Assembly (NCBI RefSeq): GCF_030811595.1
Contig: NZ_JAUSRB010000001.1
Location: 124,001 to 188,000 of the forward strand
Direction: 5' to 3'
DNA from: Streptosporangium brasiliense
GTDB lineage: Bacteria; Actinomycetota; Actinomycetes; Streptosporangiales; Streptosporangiaceae
DNA: 64,000 nt
Of this stretch, positions 46,751 to 54,473 are shown in pieces. The position numbers and the translations under genes are program-made. The notes under the pieces were generated by a model that searched no databases, was not told the origin of the DNA, and worked only from the letters and a program-made list of their open reading frames with translations. The stretch's first letter is position 1. Each line of letters opens with the position of its first letter.

Positions 46751-47908
46751 TCACGGATACCAGGACCGCAGGACGCCCATGGGGGCGTAGCGCCAGCGGG
46801 GCAGGTGGCGGGCGGCGTAGATGAGCTCCCTGCACTCCTGCTCGATCTCGAACGGGCGCAGCAGGGAACGGTCCAGCAGGGTGGCGTGGCCGCGTCCGGC
46901 GAGGCGGGCGAGGTAGGCGGACTCCAGGGCGGCGCGGGCGGCGGTGGCCCACGCGGAGATCACCAGCGGGTGGGCGTCGCGGCGCCTGACGGCGACCTGC
47001 CCGACGTGTTCGAGGCTGGTGATCAGCTGGGCGAGGTCGCGGGCGGCGGGCTGGTAGGGGTCGGCGCCGGTGACCGTCGGGTTGCCGTCGAAGTCGATCA
47101 CCGCGTAGCCGTCCCGCCAGCGGAGCATCTGCCCCACGTGCAGGTCGCCGTGGATGCGGATCAGCGGGGTGGCGTCCGCCCAGGCCAGGGGGGCGAGCTC
47201 GGCGCGGAGGGCGTCGGCGTGGGCCGCGAGCCACTCGCCGTCCTCGCCGTCGGTCAGCGCGAGCGCCTCCTCCAGGGCCTGCCCGGCACGGGCCGACCAG
47301 GCGCCCGTCCCCTCCTGCGGGGCGGCGGGCTCGTGCCGTACGGGGTCGGGGAAGGTCGTCGACGGGGTGGCCATCGCGGCGTGCAGGTCGGCGGCCAGCG
47401 CGCCCAGGTCGGCGGCGAAGTCCGTGCCGCCGGCGACGGCCTCGTCCACGCACCACTCCCAGCCGTCCCGGGCGTCGGGCAGATAGGCGGTGACCAGGGC
47501 GAGCAGCAGCTCACCGCCGTCGTCGCCGCGGCGGGACACGGCGGCGTACGGCGTGGCGGTGGCGGTGAAGCCGACCGAGGTCAGGTGGGCGAACATGTCC
47601 GGGGTCGGCTGGGGGAGCGGAGCCGGCGGGGTGAGCCACTTGACGACCACGCTCTCGCCGACGACCACCGAGTGGTTGGTCTGGTCCACGTCGAAGCCCC
47701 GTTCGGGGGTCCCAGAGGAGCCATCGACCGGTAACAGTTGAACATCGGTTGAAAAACATGGTGTCGCCGGACCGGGTAGCGGATGGAATCGGCGGACGGT
47801 GAACGGTGCGGAGACATCGCAGCTCAGAGCGGCGATCAGCGCGCTGCTCCGCCCGTCGCCGGCACGGGGCACGGTGTCGAGCTGATCCCATATTGAAGGT
47901 GGATTCAA
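46751..47908 (-). CDS. Maltokinase/glucosamine-kinase-like phosphotransferase
   Basis: About 385 residues of the aminoglycoside-phosphotransferase-like kinase fold. Catalytic loop IRIHGDLHVGQML (HGDLHxxQ) and metal motif VIDFDGNP are those of actinobacterial maltokinases and the related glucosamine kinases. The N-terminal cap contains VVVGESVVVKWL with the ATP lysine. A SIS protein follows 155 bp downstream on the same strand, the context reported for glucosamine kinases, so glucosamine is a plausible substrate. The start is uncertain: TTG 47908 (NPPSIWDQL) is chosen, GTG 47872 is possible, and no strong ribosome site was found. Confidence 0.78.
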   Translation of the reverse strand: MNPPSIWDQLDTVPRAGDGRSSALIAALSCDVSAPFTVRRFHPLPGPATPCFSTDVQLLPVDGSSGTPERGFDVDQTNHSVVVGESVVVKWLTPPAPLPQPTPDMFAHLTSVGFTATATPYAAVSRRGDDGGELLLALVTAYLPDARDGWEWCVDEAVAGGTDFAADLGALAADLHAAMATPSTTFPDPVRHEPAAPQEGTGAWSARAGQALEEALALTDGEDGEWLAAHADALRAELAPLAWADATPLIRIHGDLHVGQMLRWRDGYAVIDFDGNPTVTGADPYQPAARDLAQLITSLEHVGQVAVRRRDAHPLVISAWATAARAALESAYLARLAGRGHATLLDRSLLRPFEIEQECRELIYAARHLPRWRYAPMGVLRSWYP

Positions 47909-48051
47909 CAGACAGACCAAACTTCCCTGGGGTGATGTCCGGCAAAGTCTTGCCCAAGTTATTCTTGGCTGCAACACTCCTGCTTTGGTCTGCCGTGTCC
48001 GTAACGGCCGGTCTACCCTAATTACACTTGAAATTTGAAGGAGTAGCGGTC

Positions 48052-49179
48052 GTGTCCCGTGCCCGGTACACCCGTCGTCTTCCGGCCGCCGCCCTGGTCG
48101 CCGGTCTCGCTCTCGCCGTCTCGGCCTGCGGCGGAGGGTCCACGGACAGTGCCGCCGCGCCCGCCGCGAGCGCCTCGTCCGCCCAGCTCGACCCGAACAT
48201 GGACCTGTCCAAGCAGAGCATCACCATTTCGGTCTGGCCGGGCTACACCCCTGAAGACCTTCCCAAGAGGGTCAAGGACAAACTCAAGACCGATCTCAAG
48301 GTCACGCTGCACGACACCAACGAGATCATCATGGGCAAGCTGACCGCCGGCGCCGACACCGGCCTCGACGTGGCCTTCGTCTCCGGCCAGTATGCCCAGG
48401 CCCTCAACGAGGCCGGCCTGCTGGAGCCGATCCACCCCGAGCTCATCCCCAACCTGGCCAACCTCTACCCCGAGGCCAAGGAGCTCTCCTACGACAAGGG
48501 CAACGTCTTCTCCGTCCCCTACACCTGGGGCACCACCGGCATCTGCTACCGCAGCGACCTGGTGAAGACCGAGCCGACGAGCTGGAACGACATCCTCAAC
48601 CCGCCGGACGAGGCCAAGAAGAAGGTCACCATGATGACCACCGAGCGCTGGCTGGCCCTGCCCGCCGTCAAGGCGCTCGGCCTGTCGGTCAACACCAAGA
48701 GCGACGAGGACCTGGCCAAGGTCAAGGCGAAGCTGCTGGAGGCCAAGCCCAACCTGCTCCGCTACGACGACGTCGACTTCGGCAAGCGCCTCACGAGCGG
48801 CGAGGCCGTGATGGTCGAGGCGTGGGACGGCTGGTGCCCGACCAGCGAGAAGAACATCAAGTTCGTGGTGCCGAAGGAGGGCAGCGACCTCTGGGTGGAC
48901 ACGATGGTCGTGCTGAAGAGCTCCAAGAACAAGGAAGCCGCGCACGCGTTCATCAACTTCATCCTGGACCCGGAGATCCACGGCTGGGCCGCGGAGAACA
49001 TCCTCTACAAGGTCCCGAACAAGGCCGCCATGGACAAGCTGCCCAAGGACCTCGTGGAGAAGAACGTGCCGCTCCAGATGACCCCGTCGCAGCTGCTGGC
49101 CGGTGAGTCGATCATCGACCTGGGCGAGGACTCCACCAAGTTCACCCGTCTGGCCACCGAGGTTCAGGCAGCGAAGTGA
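48052..49179 (+). CDS. potD: Polyamine-type ABC binding lipoprotein (PotD-like)
   Basis: 375 residues. Signal peptide with lipobox VSACGGG after TRRLPAAALVAGLALA. The body is a spermidine/putrescine-type clamshell: ISVWPGYTPEDLP, GLDVAFVSGQY, NVFSVPYTWGTTGICYRSDLV, VMVEAWDGWCP, and AAHAFINFILDPEIHGWAAENILYKVPN. GTG at 48052 has AAGGAG 8 nt upstream; an in-frame TTG at 48028 overlaps that site. First gene of potD-potB-potC-potA. The ligand could be putrescine, spermidine or a related amine. Confidence 0.88.
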   Translation: MSRARYTRRLPAAALVAGLALAVSACGGGSTDSAAAPAASASSAQLDPNMDLSKQSITISVWPGYTPEDLPKRVKDKLKTDLKVTLHDTNEIIMGKLTAGADTGLDVAFVSGQYAQALNEAGLLEPIHPELIPNLANLYPEAKELSYDKGNVFSVPYTWGTTGICYRSDLVKTEPTSWNDILNPPDEAKKKVTMMTTERWLALPAVKALGLSVNTKSDEDLAKVKAKLLEAKPNLLRYDDVDFGKRLTSGEAVMVEAWDGWCPTSEKNIKFVVPKEGSDLWVDTMVVLKSSKNKEAAHAFINFILDPEIHGWAAENILYKVPNKAAMDKLPKDLVEKNVPLQMTPSQLLAGESIIDLGEDSTKFTRLATEVQAAK

Positions 49180-50051
49180 CAAGCTCTACCGTCTCCGGCG
49201 CGACCGCGAAGTCGCGGTCGCGCCGGTCGCGTGTGCTCGGAAGGCTGGTCTTCCTCAGCCCTGGCCTGACCTATCTGATCATCCTCATGCTGATCCCGCT
49301 GGCGCTGGTGATCAGCTACGCGTTCTTCCGCAGGGGACGTTTCGGCGGCGTCATCTACGAGCTGACCGGGGAGAACTTCACCCGGCTGCTCGATCCGATC
49401 TACCTCGACGTCGTGCTCGACTCGCTGAAGCTGGCCACGGCCGCCACGGTGATCGCCCTGCTGGTCGGCTACCCCACGGCCTACGTGATCGCCCAGCTCC
49501 CCGCGAAGTGGAAGACGGTCGCGCTGGTCGCGATCGTGCTGCCCTTCTGGACGAACTTCCTGGTCCGCATCTACGCCTGGATCGTTCTCCTCAGCGGCCC
49601 CGGGCTGGTCAACACCGCGCTGGGCAAGCTCGGCCTGGGCCCGTTCGAGTTCCTGTACAACCAGGGCACGATCGTCACCGGCCTCATCTACTCCTACCTG
49701 CCGCTCATGGTGCTCCCGCTCTACGCGGCGATCGAGAAGCTGGACCCGCAGCTCCGCGAGGCCTCGGCCAACCTCGGCGCCAGGCCGGCCCGCACCTTCG
49801 CCTCGGTGACGCTGCCGCTGACCCTGCCGGGCGTGGTCACCGGGTGCATGTTCGTCTTCGTGCCGAGCTTCGGCAACTTCGTCATCCCCGAGCTGCTCGG
49901 CGGCGGCCGCTCGATCATGGTCGGGAACCTGATCCGGGACCAGTTCCTCAAGGCGCGCGACTGGCCGTTCGGCTCCGCCCTCACGCTTGCCCTCCTCGCC
50001 GTCCTGATCGTCCTGCTGCTCCTGCAGGCCTGGAGTTCCCGCCGTGCGTAG
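49176..50051 (+). CDS. potB: Polyamine-type ABC permease PotB
   Basis: 291 residues with six helices. It starts with a basic cytoplasmic stretch (AKSRSRRSRVLGRLVFLSPG), then VLDSLKLATAATVIALLVGYPTAYVIAQLP, LPFWTNFLVRIYAWIVLL and the coupling loop EASANLGARPARTFASVTLPLTLPG. GTG at 49176 overlaps the potD stop. It forms the channel with PotC. Confidence 0.94.
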   Translation: MTSSTVSGATAKSRSRRSRVLGRLVFLSPGLTYLIILMLIPLALVISYAFFRRGRFGGVIYELTGENFTRLLDPIYLDVVLDSLKLATAATVIALLVGYPTAYVIAQLPAKWKTVALVAIVLPFWTNFLVRIYAWIVLLSGPGLVNTALGKLGLGPFEFLYNQGTIVTGLIYSYLPLMVLPLYAAIEKLDPQLREASANLGARPARTFASVTLPLTLPGVVTGCMFVFVPSFGNFVIPELLGGGRSIMVGNLIRDQFLKARDWPFGSALTLALLAVLIVLLLLQAWSSRRA

Positions 50052-50817
50052 ACCGCGTCTGCTGTACGTCCCTTTCTGGGTGACCTACATATTCCTGTAC
50101 GCGCCCATCGTGGTGCTCGTCGTCATGTCGTTCAACGCCGGCAAGTCGCCCTACACCTTCGAGGGCCTGAGCCTGAAGTGGTACGGCAAGCTCGCCGGGA
50201 ACGAGACCGTCCGTGAGGGCCTGGTCAACACCCTGATCGTGGCCGCCGGGTCCACGGCGCTCGCCACCGTGCTCGGTACCCTGCTGGCGGTGGGCCTGGC
50301 CCGTCACACCAGGTCGCGGCTGCTGGACGGGCTCGGCGTGCTGCCGGCCGTACTGCCCGACCTGGTGCTGGCCATCGGCCTGCTGGTGCTCTACGCCATG
50401 ATCAAGATGACCCTCGGCCTGCACTCGGTGCTGCTGGCCCACACGGTGTTCGGCATGGCCTTCGTGACCGCGGTGGTCCGCACCAGGCTCACCCACGCCG
50501 ACACCTCCCTGGAGGAGGCGTCCAGGGACCTCGGCGCGACGCCGCTGACGACGTTCGTCCGCGTCACGCTGCCCCAGCTCATGCCCGGCATCGCGGCGGG
50601 GGCCCTGCTGGCGTTCACGCTCTCCATCGACGAGTTCGTGATCGCCTTCTTCACCGCGGCGCCGACCACCCCCACCTTGCCCATCGTCATCTACTCAATG
50701 GTCCGCTTCGGGGTCACCCCGGAGATCAACGCGCTGGCGACCCTGCTGCTGGCCGTGAGCTTCACCGTGGTGATCGTGGCCCAGCGGATGACCCGACTGA
50801 CGGAGTCGCTGTCCTAA
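50044..50817 (+). CDS. potC: Polyamine-type ABC permease PotC
   Basis: 257 residues, six helices, and the family N-terminus LYAPIVVLVVMSFN with KSPYTFEGLSLKWYGKL. The EAA loop is EASRDLGATPLTTFVRVTLPQLMPG, followed by LLAFTLSIDEFVIAFFT. GTG at 50044 overlaps potB by 8 bp, and its stop overlaps potA (TAATG). Confidence 0.94.
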   Translation: MRRPRLLYVPFWVTYIFLYAPIVVLVVMSFNAGKSPYTFEGLSLKWYGKLAGNETVREGLVNTLIVAAGSTALATVLGTLLAVGLARHTRSRLLDGLGVLPAVLPDLVLAIGLLVLYAMIKMTLGLHSVLLAHTVFGMAFVTAVVRTRLTHADTSLEEASRDLGATPLTTFVRVTLPQLMPGIAAGALLAFTLSIDEFVIAFFTAAPTTPTLPIVIYSMVRFGVTPEINALATLLLAVSFTVVIVAQRMTRLTESLS

Positions 50818-52439
50818 TGCTGCAGATCACAGGTGTCAGCCGCCGGTTCGGCGACGTCACGGCGCTGTCGGAGATCTCCCTGGAGATCCGGCAGGGGGAG
50901 TTCTTCGCGCTGCTGGGCCCCAGCGGCTGCGGCAAGACCACGCTCCTGCGGATCCTGGCGGGCTTCGAGTCCCCCGACTCGGGCACCGTCACGCTCGACG
51001 GCGCCGACCTGCTCAGCCAGGCCGCGCACCGCCGCCCGGTCAACCTCATGTTCCAGTCCTACGCGCTGTTCCCGCACATGAGCGTGGCCAAGAACATCGC
51101 CTACGGCCTGGAGCGGGAGAAGCTGCCCAAGGCCGAGATCCGCGAGCGGGTGGAGGAGGTCCTGGAGAAGGTCGGCCTGAGCGCGATGGCCAAGCGCAGA
51201 CCGCAGCAGCTCTCCGGCGGCCAGCGGCAGCGTGTCGCGCTGGCCCGCGCGATCGTGAAGCGGCCGCGGCTGCTGCTGCTGGACGAGCCGCTGTCCGCGC
51301 TGGACAAGAAGGTCCGCGCCGAGATGCAGCTTGAGCTCAAGCGGCTCCAGCACGAGGTCGGCATCACCTTCGTCGTGGTCACCCACGACCAGGAGGAGGC
51401 CATGTCGCTGGCCGACCGGATCGCGGTCTTCAGCGCGGGCAAGGTGGAGCAGGTGGACGCGCCGGTGACGCTGTACGAGCGGCCCCGCACGCCGTTCGTC
51501 GCCGACTTCGTGGGCGCCAACAACCTCTTCGAGGGCAAGGCGTGCGCGGACGGCCTGTCCAGCGACGCGCTCGGCGTCCTGCCCGGCCTGTCCGACCTGG
51601 AGGAGGGCGCGCCGGCGCTGCTCGCCGTACGGCCGGAGCGGCTCAGGCTGGTCAGCTGGACCCCGGCGGACACCGAGGACGAGACGGCCGAGGAGACGGT
51701 CGCCGAGGACGCGACACCGGAGGGTGAGAGCGTCGAAGAGACGGCGGCCGGGGCCGAGGGCGCCGACGGCACCGAGGACGCCGACGACACCGAGGGCGCA
51801 GAAGGCGACGAGGGCGCCGAAGCCGCCGAAGACGCGGAGGGCACCCAGGACGCGGCGGGTGACGAGAGCGCCGAGAGCAGCGAGGACGCTGAAGGCGTTG
51901 AGAGCGCTGAGGACGTCAAGGACGCCGAGAGCGCCGAGGACGTCAAGGACGCGGACGCTGAGACTGCTGAGGACACCGAGGCCGCCGAGGGCACCCAGGA
52001 CGCGGCGGACGCTGAAGGCGTTGGGAGTGCTGAGGGCGCCGAGGCCGCCGAGGACGCGGCGGATGCTGAAGATGTTGAGAGTGCTGAGGACGTCAAGGAC
52101 GCTGAGGACGTCGAGGACGCTGGAGGCGTTGAGAGCGCTGAGGAAGCGGCGGACGCGGACGCCGAAGACCCTGAAGGCGCTGAAGACGCTGAAGACGCTG
52201 AAGGCGTCGAGGACGCTGGAGGCGCCGAGGCGGCCGTGAGCCCGGTGGCGGGGGAGGGCGTGCTGCGGGGGAAGGTCGCGGACGTCAGCTTCTACGGCGG
52301 CATCTCACACGTCTCGGTCCAGGTGGACGGTCGCCCGACGCCGGTCCTGGTGGCCACGCAAGGGGCCACCCAGGTCCAGGCGGGCTCCTCGGTCGCCCTC
52401 ACCTGGGCGGCCGAGGATGGGGTGCTGATCCCTCAATGA
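50817..52439 (+). CDS. potA: Polyamine-type ABC ATPase PotA with acidic repeat insertion
   Basis: 540 residues, against about 350-380 for the family. Residues 1-281 are a normal PotA: Walker A LGPSGCGKTTLL, Q-loop LMFQSYALFPHM, signature LSGGQRQRVALARAI, Walker B LLLLDEPLSALDKK, H-loop VVTHDQEEAMSLAD, and the first part of the TOBE region (FVGANNLFEGKA, LLAVRPERLRLVSW). Residues about 286-472 are almost only Ala, Glu, Asp, Gly, Ser, Thr and Val (AEDVKDAE-like units). The TOBE domain then resumes with LRGKVADVSFYGGISHVSVQVDG and ends normally. The reading frame is intact throughout, so the insertion is translated. ATG at 50817. Confidence 0.93.
   Translation: MLQITGVSRRFGDVTALSEISLEIRQGEFFALLGPSGCGKTTLLRILAGFESPDSGTVTLDGADLLSQAAHRRPVNLMFQSYALFPHMSVAKNIAYGLEREKLPKAEIRERVEEVLEKVGLSAMAKRRPQQLSGGQRQRVALARAIVKRPRLLLLDEPLSALDKKVRAEMQLELKRLQHEVGITFVVVTHDQEEAMSLADRIAVFSAGKVEQVDAPVTLYERPRTPFVADFVGANNLFEGKACADGLSSDALGVLPGLSDLEEGAPALLAVRPERLRLVSWTPADTEDETAEETVAEDATPEGESVEETAAGAEGADGTEDADDTEGAEGDEGAEAAEDAEGTQDAAGDESAESSEDAEGVESAEDVKDAESAEDVKDADAETAEDTEAAEGTQDAADAEGVGSAEGAEAAEDAADAEDVESAEDVKDAEDVEDAGGVESAEEAADADAEDPEGAEDAEDAEGVEDAGGAEAAVSPVAGEGVLRGKVADVSFYGGISHVSVQVDGRPTPVLVATQGATQVQAGSSVALTWAAEDGVLIPQ
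51672..52232 (+). repeat. Acidic Ala/Glu/Asp-coding repeat inside potA
   Basis: About 560 bp of degenerate GAC-GCN-GAG-type triplets with longer recurrences such as GAGAGCGCTGAGGACGTC and GGCACCCAGGACGCGGC (twice). Encoded peptide units include ESAEDVKDAE, EGTQDAA, EDAEGVE. Length is a multiple of three and no stop interrupts it. It splits the two halves of the TOBE domain. Confidence 0.92.
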
Positions 52440-53041
52440 GACGTCTTGAGCGGGTTGTTCGTGACGGTCCTGGCGTAGGAAAGGATCAGTTCCGCCGCCT
52501 CCTGCGGGCCGATCACCGGGTGGCGGGCCGTTATGCGGTAACCGTACGCATCTTCGAGCGCGACGAGGTTGCGCGCGATGACGAGGGAGTCGCCGGACAG
52601 CGTGAAGGTCCCCAGGGCGGCCCCGGTCTCCAGGACGCTCTGATACATGGAGACCTGGCGGTCGTAGAGCGTGGTGAGCAGCAGGGCGTACATCCTGTTG
52701 CGGGCGGCGGCCCCGCCGAGTTCGTTGAGCAGCCGCACGTCCGGGTCGTCCGGCCCGTGCGGCAGGCCCGAGCGGACGACGACGATGAGCTTGTCGGCGG
52801 GGTCGCGCATGCCGCTGATCCGCTTGAGACGCTGCTCATAGAAACGTTCCATCCCGGCGTGATGGGCGTCCACCAGCAGCTCGCTCAAGTTGGGGTAGTG
52901 GTAGAGAACCGCTCCGGAGGTCAGACCGGCCTCCTCGGCGACGTGGTTGAGGTGCACTCCCTCAGTGCCGTGCCGGATGATCGCCCGGTGTGCGGCTGCA
53001 ATGAGATCCAGGCGACGATCCGCCCGGCTCTTGCGCGTCAT
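52433..53041 (-). CDS. TetR-family transcriptional regulator
   Basis: 202 residues. N-terminal HTH: DLIAAAHRAIIRHGTEGVHLNHVAEEAGLTSGAVLYHYPNLSELL in outline (residues 10-55), a BetI-like TetR pattern. The C-terminal helical ligand domain begins about residue 60. ATG at 53041 (MTRKSRADRR) with GGGGG before it is preferred over GTG 53065. It converges on potA with a 7-bp overlap and is divergent from the glycosyltransferase-ALDH genes. It may respond to an amine or aldehyde (inference). Confidence 0.88.
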   Translation of the reverse strand: MTRKSRADRRLDLIAAAHRAIIRHGTEGVHLNHVAEEAGLTSGAVLYHYPNLSELLVDAHHAGMERFYEQRLKRISGMRDPADKLIVVVRSGLPHGPDDPDVRLLNELGGAAARNRMYALLLTTLYDRQVSMYQSVLETGAALGTFTLSGDSLVIARNLVALEDAYGYRITARHPVIGPQEAAELILSYARTVTNNPLKTSH

Positions 53042-53116
53042 AATCCCCCACTCGTTGAAAACCACGCTCTGTGCCGGGGTCCATAGTGACCGCTTTCCGG
53101 CGGTTTAGCTAGCTCT

Positions 53117-53134
53117 AAGAATTGAACCATTCTT
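53117..53134. promoter_or_regulatory. Candidate TetR operator, AAGAAT-N6-ATTCTT
   Basis: AAGAAT-TGAACC-ATTCTT is a perfect 6-6-6 inverted repeat in the roughly 125-bp divergent gap between the TetR gene and the glycosyltransferase gene, 33 bp before the latter's start. Position and symmetry fit an autoregulatory TetR site. Confidence 0.65.
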
Positions 53135-53167
53135 CAAAGCCAGAATTTCCTCTCACTTGGAGGCATG

Positions 53168-54439
53168 ATGTCTCTCACGATCCTGTTCATGCCGGAGAGC
53201 GCCTACGGGCCGACGAACAACTGCATCGGCATCGGCGACATTCTTCGCAAGCGCGGTCACCGGGTCGTCTTCGCAGCTGAAGCCTCCTGGAAGGGCAAAT
53301 TGGAGGCTCTCGGATTTGAGGAGGACCTGGTCGATCTCGCGCCGCCGTCGGAAGAGGAGCAGGACCCGGGGCAGTTCTGGAAGGACTTCATCCGGGACAC
53401 CGCGCCGGAATATCGCAAGTCGACCTCGGATCAGCTTGAGACGGTGACCAAGCCGATCTGGGAGGCGCTCGTCGACGGCGTGAAGTACTGCGAGCCTCAG
53501 CTGAAGGCGATTATCGAGCGGGTCCAGCCGGATGTGATCGTCGAGGACAACGTCATCACCTTCCCGGCACTGCTCACGGCCGGCAAGCCGTTCGTCCGCA
53601 TCGTCTCCTGCAACCCGCTGGAGGTGCGCGGCGAGGGCGTCGCGCCGGTCTTCTCCGGCCTGCCGGCCGACGACCGGTCCGAGTGGGAGCCCTTCCGCGC
53701 CGAGTACGACCGGACCCACCGCGAGCTCTGGACCGCCTTCAACGAGTGGGTCGTCGCCCAGGGCGCCCGGCCGCTGCCGGAGCTGGACTTCATCCACGAG
53801 GGCGACCTGAACCTCTACGTCTTCCCGGAGATCGCCGACTACACCGACGCCCGGCCGCTGGGCGAGTCCTGGCACCGCCTGGACTCCTCGGTCCGCGAGA
53901 CCGACGGCGGCTTCGAGCTGCCCGCGTCGCTGGCCGGGCGGGACGGCGCGCTGGTCTACTTCTCGCTCGGCTCGCTCGGCTCGGCGGACGTCGCGCTGAT
54001 GCAGCGGGTCATCGACGTGCTGGGCACCACCCCCCACCGCTTCATCGTCTCCAAGGGCCCGCTGCACGAGGAGATCAAGCTCGCCGACAACATGTGGGGC
54101 GCCGAGTTCGTCCCGCAGACGAAGATCATCCCCATGGCGGACCTGGTCATCACGCACGGCGGCAACAACACCACCACCGAGGCGCTGCACTTCGGCAAGC
54201 CGATGATCCTGCTGCCCCTGTTCTGGGACCAGTACGACAACGCGCAGCGGATCCACGAGCTCGGCTACGGCGTCCGCCTGGGCACCTACACCTTCACCGA
54301 CGAGGAGCTGACCGGCGCCCTGGACAGGCTGCTCGGCGACGGCGAACTCCGCGAGCGCCTGGCGGCGGCCGGTGAGGAGATCCGCCGCCGCGACGGCCTG
54401 CGCAAGGCCGCCGACCTGATCGAGCAGGCCGGCGCCTGA
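53168..54439 (+). CDS. GT1-family glycosyltransferase (MGT/UGT type)
   Basis: 423 residues with two Rossmann halves. The N-terminal acceptor half begins LTILFMPESAYGPTNNCIGIGDILRKRGHRV. The C-terminal donor half has VYFSLGSLGSAD and the signature region VITHGGNNTTTEALHFGKPMILLPLFWDQYDNAQRI (residues about 325-360), with the HGG donor-phosphate motif and a D-Q pair. Such enzymes transfer a sugar from a nucleotide donor to small molecules. ATG at 53168 is favoured (GGAGG 4 nt upstream); ATG 53165 is too close. An aldehyde dehydrogenase follows in the same unit. The acceptor is unknown. Confidence 0.88.
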   Translation: MSLTILFMPESAYGPTNNCIGIGDILRKRGHRVVFAAEASWKGKLEALGFEEDLVDLAPPSEEEQDPGQFWKDFIRDTAPEYRKSTSDQLETVTKPIWEALVDGVKYCEPQLKAIIERVQPDVIVEDNVITFPALLTAGKPFVRIVSCNPLEVRGEGVAPVFSGLPADDRSEWEPFRAEYDRTHRELWTAFNEWVVAQGARPLPELDFIHEGDLNLYVFPEIADYTDARPLGESWHRLDSSVRETDGGFELPASLAGRDGALVYFSLGSLGSADVALMQRVIDVLGTTPHRFIVSKGPLHEEIKLADNMWGAEFVPQTKIIPMADLVITHGGNNTTTEALHFGKPMILLPLFWDQYDNAQRIHELGYGVRLGTYTFTDEELTGALDRLLGDGELRERLAAAGEEIRRRDGLRKAADLIEQAGA

Positions 54440-54473
54440 AAGCTCTGAGCACCACCATTACGAGGGAAGTTCC

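Noticed and set aside
51101-52096. Long antisense frame opposite potA encoding a Ser/Ala-rich protein
   Set aside because: It is the mirror of the acidic Ala/Glu/Asp repeat: GAC/GAG/GCN triplets read backwards give Ser, Val, Ala and Pro codons without stops. It lacks a ribosome site, and its codon bias is inverted relative to real genes.
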